Source: Flavobacteriaceae bacterium UBA2000
GTDB taxonomy: Bacteria; Bacteroidota; Bacteroidia; Flavobacteriales; Flavobacteriaceae
Assembly: GCA_002335345.1 (NCBI GenBank)
Contig: DDCS01000046.1
Coordinates: forward strand, 1 to 10,218
Direction: 5' to 3'
DNA: 10,218 nucleotides
This document shows, one piece after another, positions 1-6,667 of the stretch; position 1 is the first letter of the stretch, and each line of letters opens with the position of its first letter. The position numbers and the translations under genes are program-made. A model generated the notes under the pieces. That model was not told where the DNA came from. It did no database searches and worked only from the letters and a program-made list of their open reading frames with translations.

Positions 1-135
1 TATTTTACTTCACGTAGTATGGATGTTTACATCGCTAAACTTCGAAAGTATTTAAGCGTTGATCCTCAGGTAGAAATCATTAACATACACGGGGAAGGTT
101 TTCGATTAGTGGTGAAGGGAGAAACGGAGCATTAA
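1..135 (+). CDS. Response regulator, OmpR/PhoB family, C-terminal fragment
   Basis: Partial gene: frame 1 is open from the window edge to TAA at 133-135, giving 44 residues. They match the end of an OmpR/PhoB winged-helix DNA-binding domain: the recognition-helix segment SRSMDVYIAKLRKYL, then a short acidic stretch and the wing beta-hairpin IINIHGEGFRLV, which is the usual end of this domain in Bacteroidota regulators. The receiver domain, any paired histidine kinase and the target promoters lie outside the window. The recognition helix and wing normally contact the major and minor grooves of direct-repeat operators (family knowledge). The gene converges on miaA with only 4 bases between the two stop codons. 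The subfamily (for example RprY-like) cannot be settled from this fragment. Confidence 0.88.
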   Translation, partial: YFTSRSMDVYIAKLRKYLSVDPQVEIINIHGEGFRLVVKGETEH

Positions 136-137
136 TC

Positions 138-158
138 TTTTATCTTGATTCGATAAAA
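138..158. terminator. Short AT-rich hairpin between convergent genes (weak)
   Basis: TTTTATC at 138-144 pairs with GATAAAA at 152-158 around a 7-base loop. It lies immediately after the response-regulator stop and covers the miaA stop codon and its last few codons. The stem is perfect over 7 bp but AT-rich, and neither strand has a clear U-tract after it, so any role as a bidirectional terminator for the convergent genes is a guess from position. Confidence 0.25.
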
Positions 159-1045
159 TCGACGATTTCTTCGAGTGGACGCTCACGCTTAAACCATTTT
201 ATGTCCTGGTTTTTTTTAAACCAGGTCATTTGTCTTTTCGAAAAACGCCTTGTGTTTTGTTTGATCAAATCGACAGCCTGCGCTAAACTCAGTTTGTTTT
301 CAAAATAGTCAAACAACTCTTTATAACCCACCGTTTGTAGGGCATTTAGGTTTTTATGGGGAATGAGTGACTCGACTTCCTGTGTTAACCCAAGATTGAT
401 CATTTGATCAACGCGCTTGTTGATGCGCTCATAAATTTCTTCTCTGTGGGCAGTAATCCCAACGAGGGTAAATCTAAAAGGGCGTTGTTTGGTCGATGAC
501 TTTCTCAAATCAGAAAAAGGGATTCCGGAACTCCGGTAAATTTCTAGGGCCCGGATCACTCTTTGCGGATTCATAAGATCCACTTGTGCATAATATTTGG
601 GGTCTACACGCTTTAACTCTTCCTGAAGCGCACCAATTCCGTAATGAACTAATTCTTGATTTAACTCATCTCGAATAGCTTTCGGAACCTCAGGGAAATC
701 GTCCAAACCGTATAGAAGTGCATTTATATAAAGCCCAGATCCACCTACAACGACGGTACGCTTATGGTTTTTGGAAAATTTTTCGATCAAACTCAAGGCT
801 TCGCGTTCAAAATCACCTACTGTATAATCATCAAATATACTTTTATGTTGGATCAAAAAGTGCGGCGCAGCACTCAGCTCGTGATTATCGGGTACGGCCG
901 TGCCAAGGGACATTTCCTTATAAAATTGTCGTGAATCTGCAGAGATTATGTTACACGTCCAATATTGAGCTAAATCTATCGCCAATTTAGTTTTGCCGAT
1001 CGCCGTCGGACCCACGATAACAATTACTTCATGTACTTTTTCCAT
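140..1045 (-). CDS. miaA: tRNA dimethylallyltransferase MiaA
   Basis: MiaA transfers a dimethylallyl group from DMAPP to N6 of A37 in tRNAs that read UNN codons, the first step toward (m)s2i6A37. It is cytoplasmic. The 301 residues are family length. Visible motifs are the P-loop GPTAIGKT (12-19), which binds DMAPP pyrophosphate; SADSRQFY (35-42) with the conserved Asp37; GGSGLYINALLYGL near 100-113; NPQRVIRALEIY near 158-169; and the C-terminal TRRFSKRQMTWFKK, which matches the family's tRNA-contacting R-x-x-x-KRQ-TWF signature. The start ATG is preceded by A/T-rich sequence without a Shine-Dalgarno. It lies 16 nt downstream of the channel stop and is probably the last gene of the minus-strand block; its stop almost abuts the convergent response regulator. 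No key motif is missing. Confidence 0.97.
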   Translation of the reverse strand: MEKVHEVIVIVGPTAIGKTKLAIDLAQYWTCNIISADSRQFYKEMSLGTAVPDNHELSAAPHFLIQHKSIFDDYTVGDFEREALSLIEKFSKNHKRTVVVGGSGLYINALLYGLDDFPEVPKAIRDELNQELVHYGIGALQEELKRVDPKYYAQVDLMNPQRVIRALEIYRSSGIPFSDLRKSSTKQRPFRFTLVGITAHREEIYERINKRVDQMINLGLTQEVESLIPHKNLNALQTVGYKELFDYFENKLSLAQAVDLIKQNTRRFSKRQMTWFKKNQDIKWFKRERPLEEIVDFIESR

Positions 1046-1061
1046 TAGTTTCTAATAACTA

Positions 1062-1892
1062 CTAATGTTCATGAAGTTGATGCCCACAATTCCAACAAAA
1101 GCTGGCCGTATCTTTTTGTCCTTCGGCGCTGCAATTGGGGCAGGACTGCGTATTGTATTCGGGCTCCAAAATAGAGGTTTTGGCATAGGCTACACTGACA
1201 ATTCCCGTGGGGACCGCGATGATTCCATACCCCATGATCATAATAATTGAGGCAATAAATTGACCCAGTGGCGTGGCAGGAGTGATGTCGCCAAAACCAA
1301 CCGTAGTTAAGGTGACGATACACCAATAGATGCCTTTTGGTATGCTTGTAAATCCACTTGCTTCTCCCTCAACAAGGTACATAAGTGTTCCTGCAATCAT
1401 GGAAACAATAAGTACGGTAAAGAGAAAAACAAGAATTTTGGGTTTGGACAACTTCAAGGCCTCCTTTAATCGATGTCCCTCCTTCATATAACGCGTTATT
1501 TTTAAAATTCTAAAGACGCGAAGCAAACGCAAAGCCCGCAGTGTAGCCAAAGCTGCAGTTCCGCTAATAAATAAAGAAAGGTAAAGCGGGAAGATCGCAA
1601 CTAAATCAACGAGGCCATAAAAACTAAAGATATAATGCCGGGGTTTATTTATACAGATGATTCTTAAAATGTATTCAATGGTAAAGAGTACGGTAATCAC
1701 CCATTCTGCTCGGACAAAGAAAACATACCAATATTCCGGTAGCCCCCTGACGCTCTCAAGCATAACAAACAAGACACTCGCCAGTATAAAAAGCAAAAGG
1801 ATAACATCAAACCATTTACCCGCAGTGGTGTCTGCTTCATAAATAATTTCATGAAGTTTTTTTTGCCATGGTCTAAGCGTTGATGGGTTCAT
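1062..1892 (-). CDS. Voltage-gated-type potassium channel with C-terminal zinc ribbon
   Basis: Six-transmembrane Kv-type channel subunit of 276 residues, expected to form a tetramer in the inner membrane. Approximate segments by hydropathy are S1 27-45, S2 62-80 (acidic Glu73), S3 88-108 (Asp96), S4 113-134, S5 151-173, pore helix 183-194 and S6 206-235. S4 carries positive residues at every third position (R119, R122, R125, R128, K131, R134), the pattern of a functional voltage sensor. The filter TVGFGD (197-202) is the K+-selective signature. The short C-terminal tail has no RCK or cyclic-nucleotide domain. It carries CPNC (251-254) and CWNC (266-269), a zinc-ribbon pair ending in GH. A 63-nt gap separates it from the upstream nuclease gene, so it may have its own promoter. 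An in-frame TAA at 1911-1913 supports the ATG at 1892. Confidence 0.93.
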   Translation of the reverse strand: MNPSTLRPWQKKLHEIIYEADTTAGKWFDVILLLFILASVLFVMLESVRGLPEYWYVFFVRAEWVITVLFTIEYILRIICINKPRHYIFSFYGLVDLVAIFPLYLSLFISGTAALATLRALRLLRVFRILKITRYMKEGHRLKEALKLSKPKILVFLFTVLIVSMIAGTLMYLVEGEASGFTSIPKGIYWCIVTLTTVGFGDITPATPLGQFIASIIMIMGYGIIAVPTGIVSVAYAKTSILEPEYNTQSCPNCSAEGQKDTASFCWNCGHQLHEH

Positions 1893-1955
1893 AAAGGGGT
1901 GCTTGCGTTCTTAAAAATAGTGAAGATTTGGAACATAGGAGGGCTCTCCCATAAA

Positions 1956-3323
1956 TCAATCATTTAGATTAAGGACCTTTAATACTTTATGCCTGCGTAA
2001 ATAGGACTGAATAATATGTTGTGCATCTCTATTGTCTTGCATTGGGCGGATAATCGATTTTAAAACGTTTGTGTTCTGAATTTGAAAGTTTAGCGAATAA
2101 TAGCCAAATCCTTTAAAGGCTCCTTTTTCAATGAGAATGCAAGAACGTTCTTCAAGAGAACGCCCTTTGTCAATTATTAAGAGATCATTGGACTGATATT
2201 GATTTTTTGCAATGAATTCCATGACTCTTTGATTGTATTCATCGGGAGTTTCTTCCCCGATACACGCCCCATTGCATTGTTCAAGACTATAGAGAAAACA
2301 GGCTTCTTTACTCTGATAAAGACTATTTAATTTTTGACAAAGCTCATGTTGTTCTGTGATTTTGAACAAAACAGATTTTGCCTGAGCAAAAGTGGTGAAG
2401 GTAGTTATTGACTTTTTTCTTCGGTCAGAGGGTTCGACCTTAAGATTTATATACCCACGCTCATCGGTAAAATGGGTTAACTGGTATCTGAATAAAGATC
2501 GTCTTAATGACCTGTTATAAAGAGGTTTATGTAGTTTTATTTCTTCACTTTCTTTAAGCAATGCGATGAGCTCATTTCCGGTTCGCTCTACCTGAACATC
2601 GGCGGTTTCTAATTGAAGCTTCTTGCTTTTTCGATCCTGTCCGGTAAAGTGCTGGGTCAATCTTTTTTTAATGTTTTTACTCTTTCCGATATAAATCAGT
2701 TTACCTTCCTGATTGCGCAGATAATAAACACCAATCTCCGATGGTGCTTGTTCGATAAGCGCCAATAGTTTTGGTTCGATTTGTTTTTTGGGGTCGATCC
2801 GAATCGAGGATTGCACAATACTCTTTTCGATATCTCGATCAATGAGCATCTGAAATAATTTGACCGTGGCCAAAGCATCTCCTTGTGCGCGATGTCGATC
2901 ACTAATGGGAATCCCCAGGGCACGCACGAGTTTACCCAGACTATAGCTGGCATGACCGGGCAATAATTTTTTGGACAATTCTACCGTACATAAAGTCTTT
3001 CGTTCAAAGTCATAGCCTAAACGATCGAACTCTGTGCGCAGAACACGATAATCAAATTGTGCATTATGGGCGACTAAAACCGCATCTTGAGTCATTTCGA
3101 CGATACGCTTTGCGACCTCATAAAACTTTGGAGCCTGGCGCAACATCGAATTATTGATCCCTGTAAGGGAGACGACAAAGGCTTGTATTGGGCGCTCGGG
3201 ATTGACAAGACTGATAAATTGATCGACTATTTGGTAGCCGTCGTGCCGATAAATCGCAATTTCAGTAATGCCTTCTTCGTTAAATTTTCCTCCTGTCGTT
3301 TCTATGTCGACTATTGCGTACAT
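1956..3323 (-). CDS. DEDDh exonuclease fused to GIY-YIG (Cho/UvrC-like) endonuclease
   Basis: 455-residue fusion. Residues 1-165 are a DnaQ/epsilon-type 3'-5' exonuclease of the DEDDh class, with DIETTG (Asp6, Glu8), HNAQFDYRVL (Asp91) and HRAQGDA (His144, Asp149), so all five catalytic positions are present. Residues about 194-275 form a GIY-YIG nuclease: GVYYL (198-202), YIGKSKNIKKRL (211-222, Arg221), and a helix ending in PLYN that aligns Glu258 with the metal-binding Glu of UvrC. A third region has cysteines at 329, 342, 350 and 354, spaced like the UvrC N-terminal cysteine cluster. It lacks UvrC's C-terminal RNase H-like half, so a Cho-type 3'-side incision or DNA end-trimming role is the best inference. 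DnaQ-Cho/UvrC fusions are known in mycobacteria and Bacteroidota. It lies 15 nt downstream of the YggS gene, in the same operon. Confidence 0.92.
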   Translation of the reverse strand: MYAIVDIETTGGKFNEEGITEIAIYRHDGYQIVDQFISLVNPERPIQAFVVSLTGINNSMLRQAPKFYEVAKRIVEMTQDAVLVAHNAQFDYRVLRTEFDRLGYDFERKTLCTVELSKKLLPGHASYSLGKLVRALGIPISDRHRAQGDALATVKLFQMLIDRDIEKSIVQSSIRIDPKKQIEPKLLALIEQAPSEIGVYYLRNQEGKLIYIGKSKNIKKRLTQHFTGQDRKSKKLQLETADVQVERTGNELIALLKESEEIKLHKPLYNRSLRRSLFRYQLTHFTDERGYINLKVEPSDRRKKSITTFTTFAQAKSVLFKITEQHELCQKLNSLYQSKEACFLYSLEQCNGACIGEETPDEYNQRVMEFIAKNQYQSNDLLIIDKGRSLEERSCILIEKGAFKGFGYYSLNFQIQNTNVLKSIIRPMQDNRDAQHIIQSYLRRHKVLKVLNLND

Positions 3324-3338
3324 GTTTCGAGATCAAGT

Positions 3339-4001
3339 TTAATGGGCTGGCCTTGACCCGAATATTGCACTCCCTACACGAATCATATTGCTCCCCAGTT
3401 CAAGGGCCAAAGGATAATCGCCACTCATGCCCATAGATAAAATCTCAAGATTATGGGCCGATTTATTTTGATCAAAAAAGCTTTTTAAAACTGAAAACTC
3501 GTGCTTAATTTGTTCCCTGTCGTGGGTAAAAGTCGCCATGCCCATAACTCCACGAATATTAATGTTCTCCATAGGTTTTGTCCTTAAGTGCTCTAAAAAG
3601 ATTAAGGCGCCCTTGGGATCAAAACCGTATTTCTCTTCCTCTTTAGCAATTTTTATTTGAATGAGACAGTCAATTACGCGTCGATAGCGTGCGCCTTGTC
3701 GGTCGATTTCATTGGCCAATTTGACCCGATCTAATGAGTGTATCAATGAAACATAAGGGGCGATGTACTTAACCTTATTGGTTTGTAAGTGTCCAATCAT
3801 GTGCCATTGTATATCTCTGGGGAGTTCTTCCCATTTCTGAGTCATTTCTTGAACTTTATTCTCCCCAAAAATTCGATGCCCAGTCGTGTAGGCCTCCATG
3901 ATCGCTTGATTCGGTTTGGTTTTAGAAACCGCAACCAGAGTCACATTATCAGAAATTTCAGATTTTAATTGCTGTAGATTTTGACTTATCGAATCACTCA
4001 T
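3339..4001 (-). CDS. YggS/PLPBP family PLP homeostasis protein
   Basis: 220 residues, the usual length for this single-domain fold-type III (alanine-racemase-like barrel) protein. Lys27 in AVSKTKP is the expected PLP-linking lysine. Other family signatures are FGENKVQE (45-52), WHMIGHLQTNK (66-76) and the C-terminal SMGMSGDYPLALELGS followed by IRVGSAIFG, which bind the PLP phosphate. The family has no confirmed enzymatic activity. It binds PLP and its loss disturbs vitamin B6 and amino-acid pools in E. coli and other organisms (established knowledge). The start ATG is 9 nt after the stop of the hydroxyacyl-CoA dehydrogenase gene, so the two are almost certainly co-transcribed and may be translationally coupled. 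Nothing is truncated or missing. Confidence 0.96.
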   Translation of the reverse strand: MSDSISQNLQQLKSEISDNVTLVAVSKTKPNQAIMEAYTTGHRIFGENKVQEMTQKWEELPRDIQWHMIGHLQTNKVKYIAPYVSLIHSLDRVKLANEIDRQGARYRRVIDCLIQIKIAKEEEKYGFDPKGALIFLEHLRTKPMENINIRGVMGMATFTHDREQIKHEFSVLKSFFDQNKSAHNLEILSMGMSGDYPLALELGSNMIRVGSAIFGSRPAH

Positions 4002-4010
4002 AGTTGTTTA

Positions 4011-4898
4011 TTAAGCAAATCGAGCAGCGACCTTTTCAGCTTTTTTGCTTTCGCTGTAGTCATAGAATCCTTCTTTACTTTTTACCCCAAGTTTACCCGC
4101 TTGAACCATATTGACAAGCAAAGGGCAGGGGGCAAATTTAGATTCTTTAAACCCTTGATGCATCACATTTAAAATGGAGAGGCAAACATCGAGACCGATA
4201 AAGTCCGCAAGTTGTAATGGGCCCATAGGATGTGCCATTCCGAGTTTCATGATCTGGTCAATTTCTTTGACGCCAGCCACGCCAGTGTGCAATGTGAAAA
4301 TGGCCTCATTGATCATTGGGATCAATATTCTATTGGCAACAAAACCAGGGTAATCTTGAACGGACACCGGTGTTTTGCCCAATTTTTCTGACATCTCTTT
4401 AACGACCTGAAAAGTCTCTTGACTGGTCGAGTATCCCGAAATTATTTCGACCAGCTTCATTAAAGGAACTGGGTTCATAAAGTGCATGCCAATGACACGA
4501 TCCGGCCGATTGGTCACCGCCGCAATAGCGGTAATGGAAATCGATGAGGTATTGGTCGCTAGAATCGTATCATCGGGACAAAAGCGGTCTAAATCTTTGA
4601 ATATACTTTTTTTCAGCGCTTCTTGTTCAGTAGCGGCTTCCACGACTAAGCTCGCATATTCCACCCCAGCTTCAAGACTCGTATAGGTCGTAATGTTCGC
4701 CAAAGTTTGAGTTTTTATTTCTTGAGTTATGCTGCCTTTTGCTAACATTCGATCAAGATTAGCCTCTATGGTACTGAGCCCCTTGTCTAAGGCTTGTTGC
4801 GATACGTCAATGAGTTGAACGCGAAAATCATTCTGAGCAAAAGTATGAGCGATACCGTTGCCCATAGTTCCTGCGCCAATTACGGCTACATTTTTCAT
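4011..4898 (-). CDS. 3-hydroxybutyryl-CoA dehydrogenase
   Basis: NAD(P)-dependent oxidoreductase of 295 residues interconverting 3-hydroxybutyryl-CoA and acetoacetyl-CoA; cytoplasmic, used in short-chain fatty-acid or PHB-type metabolism. The Rossmann motif GAGTMGNGIAH lies at 8-18 with Asp31 at the end of strand 2, which favours NAD(H). The substrate site has NTSS (116-119), His139 in MHFMNP, Glu151 in KLVEII and Asn189 in PGFVANR, the catalytic set of the HBD family. The C-terminal helical domain (about 185-283) includes GVKSKEGFYDY. I chose the ATG at 4898 because the Rossmann strand starts right there (MKNVAVIGAG), 4 nt after the upstream stop. A longer ATG at 4922 would add 8 residues and overlap the preceding gene by 20 nt. 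Operon partners are the oxidoreductase upstream and YggS downstream. Exact chain-length preference is not visible. Confidence 0.94.
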   Translation of the reverse strand: MKNVAVIGAGTMGNGIAHTFAQNDFRVQLIDVSQQALDKGLSTIEANLDRMLAKGSITQEIKTQTLANITTYTSLEAGVEYASLVVEAATEQEALKKSIFKDLDRFCPDDTILATNTSSISITAIAAVTNRPDRVIGMHFMNPVPLMKLVEIISGYSTSQETFQVVKEMSEKLGKTPVSVQDYPGFVANRILIPMINEAIFTLHTGVAGVKEIDQIMKLGMAHPMGPLQLADFIGLDVCLSILNVMHQGFKESKFAPCPLLVNMVQAGKLGVKSKEGFYDYSESKKAEKVAARFA

Positions 4899-4902
4899 AA
4901 TT

Positions 4903-5868
4903 CTATTTTTTAAAACTTTCAATTACCATCAAGGCGACCCTTAATGCTTGAGCCCCATCATTTAAATCGACAATGGGTACGGTATTTTTTTCAATGGCAT
5001 CAGCAAACGACTCCAATTCATCGAGGATGGCATTATTGCTTCCGATTACGGGATTATCGAAATATATCTGTTTTTTTTGCCCCTCTGCATTGGATAAAAT
5101 CATAGCAAAATCATCAGGATGCTCCGGAGCGTTTTTCATTTTTACAACTTCACAGGTTTTATCCAAGTAGTCCACCGATATATAGGCATCTTTTTGAAAG
5201 AAGCGCACCTTGCGCATTTTTTTCATGGAGATACGACTTGCCGTCAAATTGGCCACGCATCCGTTTTCGAACTCAATTCTAGCATTGGCGATATCGGGTG
5301 TTTCAGAGATCACCACAACACCGCTTGCGCTGACCTGTTTTACGGGGCTTTTTACCACACTAAGCACGGCATCAATATCGTGAATCATTAAGTCCAAGAC
5401 CACGGGTACATCAGTGCCTCGCGGATTAAACTCTGCAAGTCGGTGTGTTTCGATAAACATTGGTGACTGAATCTTGTCCTTAACCGCGGTAAACGCTGGA
5501 TTGAATCGTTCGACATGACCCACTTGACCTTTGAGTCCTTTTTGCTTTGCTAAGGCGATTAGCGTTTCCGCTTGGTCAGTGGTTTCAGTAATTGGCTTTT
5601 CAATAAATACGTGTTTACCCGCATTGAGCACAGACATGGCGCCATCAAAGTGATGGGTGGTCGGGGTGACAATATCAATTAAATCACAGGCATTGATTAA
5701 ATCTTCAGGCCGTTCGAAGTACGTATAACCGAAGGTTTTTTCTATTTCTTTGGCTAACTCTTGATCGGCATCATAAAAACCAACCAACTCAAATCGCTCG
5801 CTTTGTTGTAGTAATTTGAGGTGAATCTTTCCTAAGTGGCCTGCGCCAAATACTCCTGCTTTTAGCAT
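4903..5868 (-). CDS. Gfo/Idh/MocA family NAD(P)-dependent oxidoreductase
   Basis: 321 residues. An N-terminal Rossmann domain opens with GAGHLGKIH (8-16) and contains the family's EKP motif at 90-92, where Lys91 is the expected catalytic lysine. The C-terminal alpha/beta domain includes DLMIHDID (159-166), matching the common D-x-x-x-H substrate-binding pattern (Asp159, His163). Family members oxidise or reduce sugars, inositols, biliverdin or trans-dihydrodiols; the substrate here cannot be read from the sequence. It is the first gene of the minus-strand block, with a 134-bp divergent upstream region containing an exact TAnnTTTG -7 element, and it lies 4 nt ahead of the hydroxybutyryl-CoA dehydrogenase gene. 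The ATG at 5868 is chosen because strand 1 begins at residue 3. No signal peptide is visible, so it is likely cytoplasmic. Confidence 0.92.
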   Translation of the reverse strand: MLKAGVFGAGHLGKIHLKLLQQSERFELVGFYDADQELAKEIEKTFGYTYFERPEDLINACDLIDIVTPTTHHFDGAMSVLNAGKHVFIEKPITETTDQAETLIALAKQKGLKGQVGHVERFNPAFTAVKDKIQSPMFIETHRLAEFNPRGTDVPVVLDLMIHDIDAVLSVVKSPVKQVSASGVVVISETPDIANARIEFENGCVANLTASRISMKKMRKVRFFQKDAYISVDYLDKTCEVVKMKNAPEHPDDFAMILSNAEGQKKQIYFDNPVIGSNNAILDELESFADAIEKNTVPIVDLNDGAQALRVALMVIESFKK

Positions 5869-5884
5869 GCATTTTGAATTTTAA

Positions 5885-5892
5885 CAAAGATA
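5885..5892 (-). promoter_or_regulatory. Candidate -7 promoter box for the oxidoreductase operon
   Basis: Read on the minus strand the bases are TATCTTTG, an exact match to the Bacteroidota primary-sigma -7 consensus TAnnTTTG. The box lies 16 bases upstream of the ATG at 5868, which would leave a leader of roughly ten bases. I see no TTG -33 element at the usual 17-23 base distance (the nearest upstream TTG is 11 bases away), so only half of the promoter is supported. Confidence 0.42.
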
Positions 5893-5947
5893 CCGTTTTT
5901 ACCCAAAAATAGCCTGTTGAACTGAGCCAATTTAGCCATCTGTTTCT

Positions 5948-5955
5948 TAGTTTTG
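5948..5955 (+). promoter_or_regulatory. Candidate -7 promoter box for pcm
   Basis: TAGTTTTG fits TAnnTTTG exactly and lies 47 bases upstream of the pcm ATG. No -33 TTG is seen at the expected spacing; the nearest TTG upstream (5917-5919) is 28 bases away. A sigma-70-like TATAAT at 5972-5977 is a competing candidate, but its nearest TTG-containing -35 is only about 13 bases away. The region 5869-6002 must hold promoters for both divergent genes; which box drives pcm is uncertain. Confidence 0.25.
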
Positions 5956-6002
5956 TTTTGGATTTGAACGATATAATTCAGCGCAGTTTTCAATAGTATT
6001 TC

Positions 6003-6644
6003 ATGCAAGATTCTTTTATACACAAGGGCAAAAGAAAGCAACTGCTCGCTAAATTAAGGCAAAAGGGCATCAGCGATGAGCAGGTCCTTGAAGCGATGGA
6101 TCAGGTACCAAGGCATTTATTTATGGACAGTGGTTTTTTGGACCACGCCTATAGTGACAAGGCTTTTCCTATCGCAGCAGATCAAACAATTTCCCAGCCT
6201 TTTACTGTGGCCAAACAAACTGAATTATTGCGATGTGCTGCCGGCCAAAAAATACTTGAAATTGGAACCGGAAGTGGCTATCAAAGTGCGGTTTTGGTGG
6301 CTCTTGGGGTCCAGCTCTATACAATTGAACGCCAGAATGAATTGTTTAAGAAGTCCTCTTTGCTCCTTAAAAAAATGGGATTTAGTCCTAAAAAGTTAAT
6401 TTTTGGCGATGGTTATAAGGGGTATCCAGAACAAGCCCCTTATGACGGGATTATCGTCACTGCGGGGGCGCCGTTTGTCCCAATGCCCCTATTGGCTCAA
6501 CTAAACATTGGCGGACGGTTGGTTATTCCCCTTGGAGAAAAGGATCAAATCATGACGGTTTTTGAGCGCGTCTCTGAAAAGAAATTTGACAAATCAACCC
6601 ATGGGCCCTGCAAGTTTGTGCCGCTTTTAGCCGATAAGAACTAA
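6003..6644 (+). CDS. pcm: Protein-L-isoaspartate O-methyltransferase
   Basis: PCMT uses S-adenosylmethionine to methylate the carboxyl of L-isoaspartyl residues in aged proteins, starting their conversion back to aspartate. The 213 residues show the whole family pattern: VPRHLF (35-40), the substrate-site QTISQPFTVA (61-70), SAM motif I LEIGTGSGYQ (85-94), acidic post-I IER (108-110), the motif containing APYDGIIVTAGA (145-156), GGRLVIP (170-176) and the terminal FVPLLA. There is no signal peptide, so this is the cytoplasmic form. The ATG at 6003 gives the usual N-terminus (basic helix, then GISDEQVLEAM); it has no Shine-Dalgarno, as is common in Bacteroidota. It is a single gene, divergent from the oxidoreductase block and convergent with hutG, with 8 bases between stops. 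Confidence 0.97.
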   Translation: MQDSFIHKGKRKQLLAKLRQKGISDEQVLEAMDQVPRHLFMDSGFLDHAYSDKAFPIAADQTISQPFTVAKQTELLRCAAGQKILEIGTGSGYQSAVLVALGVQLYTIERQNELFKKSSLLLKKMGFSPKKLIFGDGYKGYPEQAPYDGIIVTAGAPFVPMPLLAQLNIGGRLVIPLGEKDQIMTVFERVSEKKFDKSTHGPCKFVPLLADKN

Positions 6645-6649
6645 GTGGT

Positions 6650-6667
6650 GATCTAAACCAATAGATC
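6650..6667. terminator. Short inverted repeat between pcm and hutG (weak)
   Basis: GATCTA at 6650-6655 and TAGATC at 6662-6667 form a perfect 6-bp stem with a 6-base loop, just past the pcm stop and overlapping the hutG stop codon. No T-run follows on either strand, so a factor-independent terminator is not convincing. Its position between convergent stops is the only support for a termination or RNA-stability role. Confidence 0.22.

Noticed and set aside
718..990. Open frame on the plus strand opposite miaA, and similar antisense frames opposite the channel, nuclease, oxidoreductase and hutI genes
   Set aside because: Low-complexity or unrecognisable translations without family motifs, each lying wholly or almost wholly inside a gene with clear conserved motifs; they are codon shadows.
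1938..1949. GGAG/CTCC mini-hairpin just after the nuclease stop
   Set aside because: Only a 4-bp stem with no following U-tract, so not a credible terminator.
1911..1952. A 13-codon minus-strand ORF (MGEPSYVPNLHYF) between the nuclease and channel genes, in frame with the channel but separated by a TAA
   Set aside because: Too short to judge, no ribosome-binding signal, and the 63-nt gap would contain such a frame by chance. The channel has a complete N-terminus without it.
4899..4922. A longer start (ATG at 4922) for the hydroxybutyryl-CoA dehydrogenase
   Set aside because: It adds 8 residues before the first beta-strand and overlaps the upstream gene by 20 nt; the ATG at 4898 begins exactly where family members begin.
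6076..6399. A 107-codon plus-strand frame overlapping pcm in another phase
   Set aside because: pcm has every family motif across this interval and the alternative translation resembles nothing.
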